From Fibrella rubiginis (GTDB lineage Bacteria > Bacteroidota > Bacteroidia > Cytophagales > Spirosomataceae), in contig NZ_JAFMYV010000013.1 in the NCBI RefSeq assembly GCF_017353185.1, positions 124,001-188,000 of the forward strand: 64,000 nucleotides of DNA, in the 5' to 3' direction. Position numbers and translations under genes: made by a program. The stretch's first letter is position 1. Every line of letters begins with the position of its first letter. Below the pieces are notes generated by a model. That model was not told the DNA's origin, did not search any database, and saw only the letters and a list, made by a program, of their open reading frames with translations. This document shows positions 53,182 to 61,606 of this stretch, piece by piece.

Positions 53182-54368
53182 AAACTCCATTTCAACCGCG
53201 TGAAGACAAAACTCCCAATACCAGAAAATAAACTCCCCGTCCGGCCCGACAGAACCTGCGCTGTGACAAGCAGTTCGGTGTTGTCTTTCAGGTTGATAGT
53301 AACTGAAGGATTCAGATAGTAAGACCTATCGTCAATATTCCAGATGCTGTTGAGGTTAGCGACGACCAAGGGGGTAATCTCATAGCCGACCGCGCCAAAT
53401 ACTGAAACTGAGTTATTAATCAGGGTTCGGGCCGTAACGGGCTGGGTTAGAAACGCCAGCGCATCAGCGCGGAGCGGATGGCTGTTGACTAATCCTTCGA
53501 GCCGAAACGTCAGCGTGTTGGGCATCGTGTAATCTACTGAGACATCGCCCACAAACGTTCCGGGACTATTGCCAGACGGACCGAAGTAGCTTACCTCCCC
53601 CTTGAGACCGGCATCCCGAAGTTGCCCGGCCCACCCCGCGCCCACCACCCAGCTACTGTCCATTTTTCCGATCAACACTTGCCCGTCAGTCCCCTGCCGG
53701 TTGAACTTATACAATGCAGCCACCGTACCGCGCCCGCCCCGCTTGCCCAAACTGCCCACCACTTCAATAGACGATTGCGTACCGAGGTAGCGACGGATTA
53801 GCCCGGCATCAGTGCCGGGGCGTTCTTCGTAGTCGAAGTCAAAGAACGAGTAGGCGTTGAAAATGTCGTTTGGGTTCCAGACGTAGCTTTTGCCCCAGTT
53901 GACTCGCTGTTTTCCCACCGTGACTTGCCAGTGGCCGTGCTGAAAATCTACATTGGCCCGGTCGAAAACGCTGTGTAACAGCACCGATTGTTCACGAAAG
54001 AGTACCCCACCGAGGTTGACATAATCCAGCGTTCGAGTCGTCTGAGCCACGAACAGGGGGTTCCGGCTAACGCTCTGGCCAAAAAATAGCCGGTTCCGCA
54101 TCGCTATCGAGACTGTAAGTCCGGCGATCGGCTGATAGCGTAGCTTGAGTCGGTTATGCACCTGATTGTCAAACGTCCACTCGTCTGATAAGCCCGGTAT
54201 CGAAATAGTGTTCAGGTACTTGACGTAGCCTGATACGGCGAACACCGGAGTTTTGGCTTTGGGCGGTGTCCGGGCCGTTGTATCCATTGCCAGGCTATCG
54301 GTTTGTGCCTGAACCGTGAGGCTTATCAGGCTTGCCATTACCCATACTGACCACAGAACCCGGTTCAT
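53178..54368 (-). CDS. Outer-membrane beta-barrel protein of the LolA/ABC operon
   Basis: 396 residues; signal peptide ending SLTVQAQTD. Many alternating amphipathic strands, and the final residues LFSGIGSFVFTRLKWSF end in Phe as barrel proteins do. The motif GKQRVNWGKSYVWNPNDIFN and FDFDYEERPGTDA resembles the DUF1302-like barrels found with LolA-fold carriers and MMPL pumps in proteobacteria. Its ATG overlaps the ABC ATPase stop (ATGA), so it belongs to that operon; it likely passes the cargo into or through the outer membrane. Confidence 0.8.
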   Translation of the reverse strand: MNRVLWSVWVMASLISLTVQAQTDSLAMDTTARTPPKAKTPVFAVSGYVKYLNTISIPGLSDEWTFDNQVHNRLKLRYQPIAGLTVSIAMRNRLFFGQSVSRNPLFVAQTTRTLDYVNLGGVLFREQSVLLHSVFDRANVDFQHGHWQVTVGKQRVNWGKSYVWNPNDIFNAYSFFDFDYEERPGTDAGLIRRYLGTQSSIEVVGSLGKRGGRGTVAALYKFNRQGTDGQVLIGKMDSSWVVGAGWAGQLRDAGLKGEVSYFGPSGNSPGTFVGDVSVDYTMPNTLTFRLEGLVNSHPLRADALAFLTQPVTARTLINNSVSVFGAVGYEITPLVVANLNSIWNIDDRSYYLNPSVTINLKDNTELLVTAQVLSGRTGSLFSGIGSFVFTRLKWSF

Positions 54369-55063
54369 TGATCAGTATCGGATTGGATCATACCGTCGTT
54401 GAAGACGATTACCCGCCGGGCCTTTTCCATCACCCGGCTATCGTGGGTCGAAAACAGAAAGGTAATGCCTTCCTGCCGGTTCAACTGCTCCATTAATGTC
54501 AGGAGGTCGGCGGTAGATTTGGAGTCTAAGTTGGCAGTAGGTTCGTCGGCGATGACGAACTGAGGGCGGTGCGCCAACGCCCGTGCCACGGCTACCCGCT
54601 GTTGCTGCCCGCCCGACAGTTTGCCGGGTCGCACGTTTAGTTTATCACCCAAACCGATCTGCCGCAGTAATGTCTCGGCTCGGTTTCTCCGGTCGGTAAC
54701 CGGCTGGCCCTGTAGTTCCATCACGAACTCGACGTTCTCTAAGGCCGTCAGCACCGGCAGCAGGTTATAATTCTGGAACACGAAGCCGATGTGGTCGCGC
54801 CGGAAGGCGGTGCGTTCGGTTTCGCTCATCCGGCCAATCGAGCGGCCCCCGATCAACACCTCGCCCCCGGAAGGCGTGTCGATCCCCCCAATTAGGTTGA
54901 GTAAGGTCGTTTTACCTGATCCCGACGCACCCACAATGGCCGTGAACTCGCCCGCTCCGATTTGTAGATTCACCCCGTTGACGGCGTTGACCGACAGACC
55001 ATCGGCGGCATGTACTTTGGATAGGTTTTGAATATCAATAACAGGCATTGTCGTAACGATCAT
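54365..55063 (-). CDS. ABC transporter ATPase (LolD/MacB family)
   Basis: 232 residues from ATG 55063, which overlaps the upstream permease stop; a later ATG at 55048 is possible. Walker A GASGSGKTT (45-53), LSGGQQQRVAVARAL signature, Walker B FVIADEPTANLDS and the H-loop STHDSRV are all intact. Powers the two FtsX-type permeases encoded before it. A much longer upstream frame exists but overlaps the permease gene and is not coding-like. Confidence 0.94.
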   Translation of the reverse strand: MIVTTMPVIDIQNLSKVHAADGLSVNAVNGVNLQIGAGEFTAIVGASGSGKTTLLNLIGGIDTPSGGEVLIGGRSIGRMSETERTAFRRDHIGFVFQNYNLLPVLTALENVEFVMELQGQPVTDRRNRAETLLRQIGLGDKLNVRPGKLSGGQQQRVAVARALAHRPQFVIADEPTANLDSKSTADLLTLMEQLNRQEGITFLFSTHDSRVMEKARRVIVFNDGMIQSDTDQ

Positions 55064-56274
55064 TGTTTGAGGGCTTGCGCCAGATTTAAGCGGAGGATAC
55101 GGGACGCGGGAACCAGGGAAATTAGTAGGGTCAGCAGGGTAGCCAACCCCAGAATGACAAACAGTAAGGCTGGGTCGAGCGTGGGATACATGACGGGCCG
55201 GATGCCCAGCATTCCCAGCCCTTCGCTGATGCGAATGCCATACCGGGCAGCCAGCCCAATAAAAACCGTACCCAGTAACACCCCACCGATGGCCCCGATC
55301 AACATCATCAGCACGCATTCGGCAATCAGCATCCGAAACACACTCCAGCGGCTTTGGCCGATGGCCCGCAACATCCCCAGTTCGCGGGTACGTTCGGCCA
55401 CGATCATATTCATGGTATTCATCAAGCTGAATCCCAGCCCTAAGCTGATAATGAGGGTGAAAAGAATTCCTACCATGTTGATAAATCCGTCAAAGGCAAA
55501 GAGTTCGGGCAGCAGGACTTTCCAGTCATCGAGCTGTGTGCCTGCGGGCATACCCGCGTTGATGGCGGCTTTTACCTCGGCAAGCTGACTTGGGTTGGTT
55601 AGCTTAACCGCCAATTCGTGGGGAGCCGTTACGCCGGTCAACGCAGCCAAATCGTTATAGCGTACCAGCACCGTGTTCTCATCGAAGGGCGTAGAGGGCG
55701 TGGCAAAAATGCCAACAACCCGAAACACTCCACCAGCCAGATCGCCGTTGGCCGCTTTGACCGTGATAACCAGTTTCGATTTAAGCCGAACATGGAGTTT
55801 GTCCGCCGTTCGGCGGCTGATTAGTATTGGGCTTCGCCCGTCGTCGGTGAGCGGCCCGCCTTCTACCAGAAAATCACCCAGCACGCTAAGCCGGTTTTCA
55901 TCGCGGGGAACCACACCTTTTATCTCACCAACCAAGTTATTATCGGGGGCGGTGACAACTCCGTTTACGACTAACCGTTTAGCAACGACTGCTACCCCCG
56001 ATGTTTGGCGTAGCCGGGTAATCAGCGCGTCGGCCTGGGGCAGGGTGTAGGTCAGTTCGTGGTCATCGACGAACCCTTTCCGATGCACCTGCACGTCGCT
56101 TGTCTGCACGTTGATGGCATCGCGCAGTCGCTGGGCGGCAATGGCCTTCATGGTGTTGAGCGTGAAGAGGGCCACCGCAAATCCCAGCAGGGCCGCCCCC
56201 ATGAACACAAGGCTCCGGGTTTTGTTGCGCCAGATATTGCGCCAGGCCATTTGGTTGAGTGTCCGGTTCATCAT
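55060..56274 (-). CDS. FtsX-type ABC permease (LolC/MacB-like), second
   Basis: 404 residues: N-terminal TM (NIWRNKTRSLVFMGAALLGF), a large periplasmic domain (about 45-270) of the MacB_PCD kind, then three TM helices (from about 280) with the conserved TRELGMLRAIG mechanotransmission segment. It extracts or moves a lipid, lipoprotein or peptide in the inner membrane. Overlaps both neighbours by 4 bp. Confidence 0.92.
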   Translation of the reverse strand: MMNRTLNQMAWRNIWRNKTRSLVFMGAALLGFAVALFTLNTMKAIAAQRLRDAINVQTSDVQVHRKGFVDDHELTYTLPQADALITRLRQTSGVAVVAKRLVVNGVVTAPDNNLVGEIKGVVPRDENRLSVLGDFLVEGGPLTDDGRSPILISRRTADKLHVRLKSKLVITVKAANGDLAGGVFRVVGIFATPSTPFDENTVLVRYNDLAALTGVTAPHELAVKLTNPSQLAEVKAAINAGMPAGTQLDDWKVLLPELFAFDGFINMVGILFTLIISLGLGFSLMNTMNMIVAERTRELGMLRAIGQSRWSVFRMLIAECVLMMLIGAIGGVLLGTVFIGLAARYGIRISEGLGMLGIRPVMYPTLDPALLFVILGLATLLTLLISLVPASRILRLNLAQALKQ

Positions 56275-57485
56275 TTAATCGCTTCGCTAGTTTTTAATCG
56301 GCTGACAATCCCCATCGGCACCAGGGTAGCCAGTCCCATAATGGCCAGTACGATGCTTCCCATCAGGGCAAAGAGGTGGGGTTTCAGGCCGAGTTGCAGC
56401 ACGGGTTCTACTCCCATCGCTTCAAAGGATTTGCCGCTTTCGCCAGTCAGCGGAATTGGGTGAGCGTTCATGTACAAGACGAACGGCAGTGCAAGGGCCA
56501 GGCCCACAACTACCCCAACGAAGCCCAGTAGCAGGCTTTCCAGTATGATTAACAACCGAATCTGGCTTTTTTGAAGTCCGATGGCTTGTAGGATGCCAAA
56601 CTCCCGTCGTCGTTCGAGCGTCATCATCAGTACGGTACCGATGAGACCCATGCCGATAATCAGATATAGACACGACGAAAGCAGGGTAAAGATCGTCGTG
56701 TCGATGCGCTGGGAGTTTTTGATTTCGGGCAGCAGTTCGTTCCAGGTCATCACCTCAAACCCATTGCCCAACGTAGCCTGTATTCGATTTTTGACCGGGT
56801 CTGTTTGATTTGCATCGACCAGTGTCAGCAGATAAGCTGAAGCTAGTCCATCGGCGGAAAAGAACGCTTGTGCCAACGGCAGGGGCATATACACCTGGCT
56901 AAGATTCAATTGCGGATTCCCCAACCGAACCATCCCCTGAATTGGATATTTTCCAGCAGCGATGTTGGCCTGATAACCCTGCCCGATTAGCACCACCGTA
57001 TCGCCCACGCCCAGTTTAAGGTAGCGAGCCAGTCCTTCGGCCATTACCACCCCGGTTGACTGATTTTTAATGAAGCTACCCTTGCTGAGTCGCCCGCTCA
57101 GGTTGGTGAATCCGTCTTCTATATCAGGGTCAATGCCATTCACCTGTACGGCTTTCGTCGTCTTCTCGCCTGAAGCTAATGCGCCGTTTTGCAACCGGGC
57201 TAGGACGTGCGTTATTCCTACGGCCTGTGCCAGTTGTTGCCGTCGGGCTGGGCTATCGGTCATCAACTCGTTGATGGATTTACCAGTCCAGTAACCCGCT
57301 GAATGGATTTGCAGATGGCCTACGTTTTTGGTACCCGCTTCGATCATTTTGTCGTAGTTGCCCAGCATTAGCGACCGCAGGCTGATAGACACCAGTAGGG
57401 CAAAGGCCACGCTGGAGATGGCGATGAGCGACCGGCGACGCTTTCGCCCGATGTTGCGCCAGGCTAACCTAAGAAGTTGGTTCAT
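56271..57485 (-). CDS. FtsX-type ABC permease (LolE-like), first
   Basis: 404 residues with the same build: RLAWRNIGRKRRRSLIAISS start, periplasmic domain, three C-terminal TM helices and the segment ERRREFGILQAIGLQKS. It is a diverged paralogue of the next permease; the two form a heterodimer. It overlaps the LolA-like gene by 17 bp, showing tight coupling. Confidence 0.92.
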   Translation of the reverse strand: MNQLLRLAWRNIGRKRRRSLIAISSVAFALLVSISLRSLMLGNYDKMIEAGTKNVGHLQIHSAGYWTGKSINELMTDSPARRQQLAQAVGITHVLARLQNGALASGEKTTKAVQVNGIDPDIEDGFTNLSGRLSKGSFIKNQSTGVVMAEGLARYLKLGVGDTVVLIGQGYQANIAAGKYPIQGMVRLGNPQLNLSQVYMPLPLAQAFFSADGLASAYLLTLVDANQTDPVKNRIQATLGNGFEVMTWNELLPEIKNSQRIDTTIFTLLSSCLYLIIGMGLIGTVLMMTLERRREFGILQAIGLQKSQIRLLIILESLLLGFVGVVVGLALALPFVLYMNAHPIPLTGESGKSFEAMGVEPVLQLGLKPHLFALMGSIVLAIMGLATLVPMGIVSRLKTSEAIK

Positions 57486-58242
57486 GTTTTTGACTGACGC
57501 GCAGGGTTTGCTGGGAGAAAAAGCTATCCGGTTGCCGCGCCGAAAAATCGGCTGAGTGGATAGTCACCACTGATTTTTGCCCAGTTTTCCGGGCCGGGAC
57601 CATCTCCCAGGTCGTCGGGATGGTGCGTCCGCCCAGGGGCCGGACGTTGCGGTAAAACAGCGTATTGACCAGTGCTCCGTCTTCGTCGCGGTACTCGGCT
57701 TTGCGCTGAATGATGTCGGCCTTTCCGATCCAGAGCAGCACCTTTCCCCAAACCACTGGGGCGTTGGGTTTAGGAATGGCTTCAATCCTGTAGCAGACGA
57801 CTCCATCAACGGGTTCTTCGCCCAGCAAGGTGTGGGTGTAGTCATTGATAATTGACGCTTCCTTGAGTACGTCTTCATTGGTAAAGTCAGACCCCATCCA
57901 CGACTGAGCCATTTGAGCGGGCGAAATCTTCACGACCCGTTCGATGGTTGGTAGCCAGTTCCAGCCTTCGGATTTGATTTTGAGAAAGGCCACGCCTTTG
58001 TCTTTGGCCGGTGCCGTAATTCGCATCAGGCCTAGATCCCGGTTTTTGCTCCAAGACGTAAAGCTCATGGCTCGCGTCCAGGTTGGACGAATCACCTGCA
58101 TCGACACGGTGGTCATGGATGCGGCTCCGTTTTGGTTGTCATAGGCTCTGGCGACGAGTTGAGACGGGGAAAGGGATTGGGCAGGAAGGGTCACGGGGAA
58201 CAGGCTTCCGACCAGCCAGACGGTCAGCAATGTATAGCGCAT
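57469..58242 (-). CDS. LolA-like outer-membrane lipoprotein-sorting family protein
   Basis: About 257 residues from ATG 58242, which gives a signal peptide (YTLLTVWLVGSLFPVTLPAQ). Family signs: MSFTSWSKNRDLGLMRITAP, SEGWNWLPTIERVVKI, DFTNEDVLKEASIINDYTHT and a long curved sheet as in LolA/LolB folds. A periplasmic carrier likely to move a hydrophobic cargo from the ABC permeases to the outer-membrane barrel. First gene of the operon, divergent from the TetR regulator. Confidence 0.9.
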   Translation of the reverse strand: MRYTLLTVWLVGSLFPVTLPAQSLSPSQLVARAYDNQNGAASMTTVSMQVIRPTWTRAMSFTSWSKNRDLGLMRITAPAKDKGVAFLKIKSEGWNWLPTIERVVKISPAQMAQSWMGSDFTNEDVLKEASIINDYTHTLLGEEPVDGVVCYRIEAIPKPNAPVVWGKVLLWIGKADIIQRKAEYRDEDGALVNTLFYRNVRPLGGRTIPTTWEMVPARKTGQKSVVTIHSADFSARQPDSFFSQQTLRVSQKHEPTS

Positions 58243-58257
58243 AAGCGGGCGGTTTTT

Positions 58258-58285
58258 ATTGAACACATTGTCTGTTATTGAACAG
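58258..58285. promoter_or_regulatory. Probable TetR operator between tetR and the LolA operon
   Basis: ATTGAACA occurs at 58258-58265 and 58277-58284; the second lies in the short palindrome CTGTTATTGAACAG (58272-58285). A similar TGTTCAGTATGAAACA follows further on near 58347. Placed between divergent genes, which suits autoregulation by TetR. Confidence 0.5.
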
Positions 58286-58388
58286 TGTGTATCTTCACTG
58301 CAAAAGTGCAACTGCCCGCCCAAACGTACCAGTTACAAAAACCAGCGACTGTTCAGTATGAAACAAAACGCCCAAAAAGTACAGGAAC

Positions 58389-58988
58389 ATGACCTCCAGT
58401 AAGCCCCTTGACCGCCGAATTCAACGCACCCGCAAACTGTTGTTAGACAGCCTGATTGAGTTAGTTCTGGAAAAAGGTTACGAAGCCGTAGCGGTGCAGG
58501 ACATCATTGACCGCGCCAATGTAGGCCGCTCCACCTTCTACGCCCATTTTGAGAATAAGGAGCAACTCCTATTCAGTGGTCACGGCTGGCTGACCGAATC
58601 ATTATTTGGCAACCGCAACGAGCCAAGTGCTGACCTCACACTTGGCATCAACTTGGGAATATTGTTTCAACACGCTGCTGATAATCATCGGCTGGCAAAG
58701 GCCATGCTGGGCAAGAAAGGTGGAGAACTGATCATTAATCATCTGCACGAGTTGGTTTATACCAGCATCAATCAGACCCTCCAGGCCAACCAGTCTAATC
58801 AGGATACTTCAGCGAAACGGTTGGTGAGTCAGGCAATAGCGTCGATGCTAGTGGGGCTGCTTCGTAGCTGGTTAGAAGCGGATTTACCCCTGTCACCCGG
58901 TAAGGCGTCCACTTTGGCAAGAGCGTTATTGCTGGGTAGTTTGGCCGAGTTACCAACAGTATTAGCCCCGCCATCAGTGCCGTACTGA
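58389..58988 (+). CDS. TetR-family regulator
   Basis: 199 residues. N-terminal TetR HTH (VQDIIDRANVGRSTFYAHFE) and an alpha-helical ligand domain with the ending SPGKASTLARALLLGSLAEL. Probably represses the divergent LolA-ABC-barrel operon until an unknown hydrophobic ligand binds. Its last residues (LAPPSVPY) are read from DNA that, in another frame, encodes the tail of a P-type ATPase, so the C-terminus may have been altered by a rearrangement. Confidence 0.92.
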   Translation: MTSSKPLDRRIQRTRKLLLDSLIELVLEKGYEAVAVQDIIDRANVGRSTFYAHFENKEQLLFSGHGWLTESLFGNRNEPSADLTLGINLGILFQHAADNHRLAKAMLGKKGGELIINHLHELVYTSINQTLQANQSNQDTSAKRLVSQAIASMLVGLLRSWLEADLPLSPGKASTLARALLLGSLAELPTVLAPPSVPY

Positions 58989-59054
58989 CAAGCGCGGGCA
59001 CAGTAATCGCAGCCCTGAATGCACAGTTGTTGAAGCAGAGTTTACGAATTTGAT
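58965..59054 (+). pseudogene. C-terminal scrap of a P1B-type ATPase
   Basis: In a frame different from TetR this DNA reads SPAISAVLTSAGTVIAALNA then QLLKQSLRI and a stop. Over 27 codons it is identical to the CopB end at 53064-53144 in 22 residues, while the DNA matches at 61 of 81 bases, mostly through synonymous changes. It overlaps the last 24 bp of the TetR gene. No more of the ATPase is present here. Confidence 0.75.
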
Positions 59055-59069
59055 GCCGTTCTAATTTGC

Positions 59070-59261
59070 CTAATTGTTAGTTAGACAGTGGACCTTCAGC
59101 CGTTCGCAGTACACATCTAATTTCCTACTGAGCTGTTGCCACGCTTTATCCTCAACTGAAAAATCTTCTGTTTCTAATAACTTTCTAATCGTAGCATCAA
59201 ATTCTGTATCCGGTACAGATATCAACTCGACTAATGGTCGCATACGGTTGAGATTTTGCAA
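59070..59261 (-). CDS. Small hypothetical protein
   Basis: 63 residues, soluble and charged (ELISVPDTEFDATIRKLLET, AWQQLSRKLDVYCERLKVHC). No family recognised. It sits 99 bp downstream of the cyclase-like gene on the same strand. Composition is protein-like, but it could be spurious. Confidence 0.4.
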   Translation of the reverse strand: MQNLNRMRPLVELISVPDTEFDATIRKLLETEDFSVEDKAWQQLSRKLDVYCERLKVHCLTNN

Positions 59262-59360
59262 TCTCCAAAATTAGAGACTACTCAAAATCAACGTGTTGTA
59301 AGATTATCAGTAGAAGATTGTAAAATTTGTACAGCTTTAATGACAAGGTACAGATGCTAC

Positions 59361-60329
59361 CTATCTCATAAGATCGTCGGCTTTATTGTCAATGCCAACT
59401 TTAGTCAAATAGTCAATTACTTGCTCTTTCACATAGTCTTGAAAAGGGCTTTCCTCAAAAAAACGGATCACCCCGACCACAACCATCCGCAGGAAATTAA
59501 AGTAGTGAGCCGCTACGTCCAGATGATTATAAGCTTTCCACAAGTTTGCCGCTGGTACAAGCATCGACGAATAGAAGTCATTTTGCAGTAACTGATCGAC
59601 ATACCACTGCGAATCGTTCGGATCTTCAGGAAAAAATATTGGCTCTTCTGAAGCCAGATAATGGATTGCCGTCCAATTAATTTCGTATGCCCCCTTTACC
59701 TGATCAGAAGCGTAGGCGATTCGTTTGGTTCGATTATCAAGTTGATCGTAGAAATTCTGCCCGCACAACAATCGCGGCCCCTTTACCCCGGCTTGTTCAA
59801 GCTTTACGGCTTCCACTACTGAGTGACCAAATACGACAGGTGCCCGACTTTTTTTACCATCGTAGACGGCATTCAGTTCGATGACTTTAACAGTACCAAA
59901 ACCAATACCGCCCCTGAAAAACAACGGGTGCCAATTCTCAATGTATTTCTTGGTAACAGGTTTGCCATCTTCTATCTCGACAGCCGTCACCGTAACGCGA
60001 TGAGGATGATTGGCATCCTCCGGCTCACAATATTGATTAGACGTAAATGAGAAGCAGCTATGTAAAAAGTTAGACAGTTGCTCCGCAAAAGTTTTTGGAC
60101 TTTCTGAGTAAATAAAAACGGAGTCACTGAACGGAATGAAATAGTTGAAGCTGTCCTGATGGTAGGGAATTAACGATTCATGAGTAGGCAAATCCGATGA
60201 TGCCATCGTCAAAATCGCCTGATAATTCTGCAAAAGCTGCAAGGCGGCTTCTGGGTCATTTTTGACATGATTGGAAAATCCCAAAAGATCAATGTATGCG
60301 CAAACACCCGTTTGTAAGCCGGTCTCCAT
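59361..60329 (-). CDS. Divergent class III nucleotide-cyclase-like protein
   Basis: 322 residues, cytoplasmic. The core resembles the class III cyclase homology domain: AYIDLLGFSNHV (metal-type Asp14), IPFSDSVFIYSES (metal-type Asp69), FFRGGIGFGTVKV, and VVFGHSVVEAVKLEQAG in the place of the GxxVNxAxR motif. The catalytic Asn and Arg of true cyclases are not visible there, so it may bind a nucleotide or have another activity. AT-rich compared with neighbours. It is not next to a typical TM or TIR effector, so a Pycsar-type defence role is not supported by context. Confidence 0.65.
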   Translation of the reverse strand: METGLQTGVCAYIDLLGFSNHVKNDPEAALQLLQNYQAILTMASSDLPTHESLIPYHQDSFNYFIPFSDSVFIYSESPKTFAEQLSNFLHSCFSFTSNQYCEPEDANHPHRVTVTAVEIEDGKPVTKKYIENWHPLFFRGGIGFGTVKVIELNAVYDGKKSRAPVVFGHSVVEAVKLEQAGVKGPRLLCGQNFYDQLDNRTKRIAYASDQVKGAYEINWTAIHYLASEEPIFFPEDPNDSQWYVDQLLQNDFYSSMLVPAANLWKAYNHLDVAAHYFNFLRMVVVGVIRFFEESPFQDYVKEQVIDYLTKVGIDNKADDLMR

Positions 60330-60363
60330 AAATTGACAGTTAGTTTGGAACTACGTCCAAAAA

Positions 60364-61575
60364 TCAGTTTTCTAAAGGTAAAGTATTTACAAACACCTTC
60401 CTCAGACACTGCTCCAGCTCATCGACTGAGACATAGATATCATCCTCCAATCCTTTGGCCCAGTCGCCGGTGCCTGCCGGACCATAAAAATAGGCGGAGT
60501 ACTGTAATCCAAGCTGCTCGGCCATGTTGCGGTAAAAATCGGGGTAGTATGTTGGTGCGAACAACTCGAACAGGTGCGTACCAGGCTGACACCAGATAAT
60601 ATTGACGAAGGAAGCCCCGTGTGGGCCGATGATGAATTCTGCGTTTTGATAGATGGCGATCTGCTCGGCAACCGTGCGCGGCTTATCTTCGATAATCTCG
60701 ATGTCATAGCTGCGTAGCAACTCAATCAAGGCCGACTCATTTATAACCCGGCGACGACCTACCCGGCTGATATACACCCGATTGCGCTTGCCAACGGGTG
60801 CGGGTAGCTTGGGCATAATCTGCCGACGAAGGGCATCGATGTCGGCTTTGTTGGGATAAAACCAGTGTCCCGTATTGGCCAGCACACACTGCTCGAACTG
60901 TACGTGTGTTTTTCGGCTATCGACCACCCGATCCACGCTGATCCCCAACAGCCATAAGAACTCCCGCTCGTAGGGCGTGTCGAACAGCGGGTAGGCTACG
61001 AGTGCGTCGTTGAATTCAGCCGCCGACAGTACTTCCTTCATCCGGCACAGTTTCCCCAGCACTAACAGCACAAAGTCGAAATAGCCGCCCCAAACGACCC
61101 CATCGAGGTAATGACTCCAGGGTGCCAGCAGAGTCTTGGTATTTCGTTGCTTGCGCGACGTTCGGTGCAGCACGTTTCGGTAAAAATCATCCGTATTGAT
61201 GTCGGTGCAAAGTACGTGTCGGCTGTCCCGAACACTCCCGTAGGGTAGTTGCCAGAACGCTCCATCGGCGTTACCGACTACCCAAACCGATACCGGCTCG
61301 CTCTCATCCTGCGTGGGTTTAAAATAGATCTTCGACGGGTTAGCTAAGTCGGCAACCTGCGATAGCGAAAACCGGTTGGCCGGGTACGTACTCCGCTCAT
61401 TGGGGGCCAGCAAAGCGGCTGTTTGGGGCTTATCCAGAAACTGAACGCCCAGCCGCCGATACAACCAACGGGAGCCTTTACCGACCAGCAAATAGCCCAT
61501 CTTGGCGGGAAAGCGTCGAATTTTTCGGCTGATGGCCTGGAGCCAGGTTGGACGGACGGGTACAGGTAAATTCAT
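60364..61575 (-). CDS. GT61-family glycosyltransferase (DUF563)
   Basis: 403 residues. The C-terminal DUF563 signature is clear: GPHGASFVNIIWCQPGTHLF and ELFAPTYYPDFYRNMAEQLG. GT61 members transfer sugars such as xylose or GlcNAc to surface polysaccharide. No other glycan genes lie nearby. The first part has a basic amphipathic N-terminus but no signal peptide. Confidence 0.9.
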   Translation of the reverse strand: MNLPVPVRPTWLQAISRKIRRFPAKMGYLLVGKGSRWLYRRLGVQFLDKPQTAALLAPNERSTYPANRFSLSQVADLANPSKIYFKPTQDESEPVSVWVVGNADGAFWQLPYGSVRDSRHVLCTDINTDDFYRNVLHRTSRKQRNTKTLLAPWSHYLDGVVWGGYFDFVLLVLGKLCRMKEVLSAAEFNDALVAYPLFDTPYEREFLWLLGISVDRVVDSRKTHVQFEQCVLANTGHWFYPNKADIDALRRQIMPKLPAPVGKRNRVYISRVGRRRVINESALIELLRSYDIEIIEDKPRTVAEQIAIYQNAEFIIGPHGASFVNIIWCQPGTHLFELFAPTYYPDFYRNMAEQLGLQYSAYFYGPAGTGDWAKGLEDDIYVSVDELEQCLRKVFVNTLPLEN

Positions 61576-61606
61576 AGACGCTGATCGGTTGAATAGGTGT
61601 TAATGG

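Noticed and set aside
54365-55318. Longer start for the ABC ATPase (adds 85 residues)
   Set aside because: The extra part overlaps the permease gene fully and is not protein-like; ATG 55063 gives the normal family start and a 4-bp overlap.
59256-59591. 111-residue open frame on the plus strand
   Set aside because: It is mostly antisense to the cyclase-like gene, with no family pattern.
59361-60329. Pycsar antiphage cassette
   Set aside because: There is no TM or TIR effector next to the cyclase-like gene, and the catalytic Asn/Arg are not visible.
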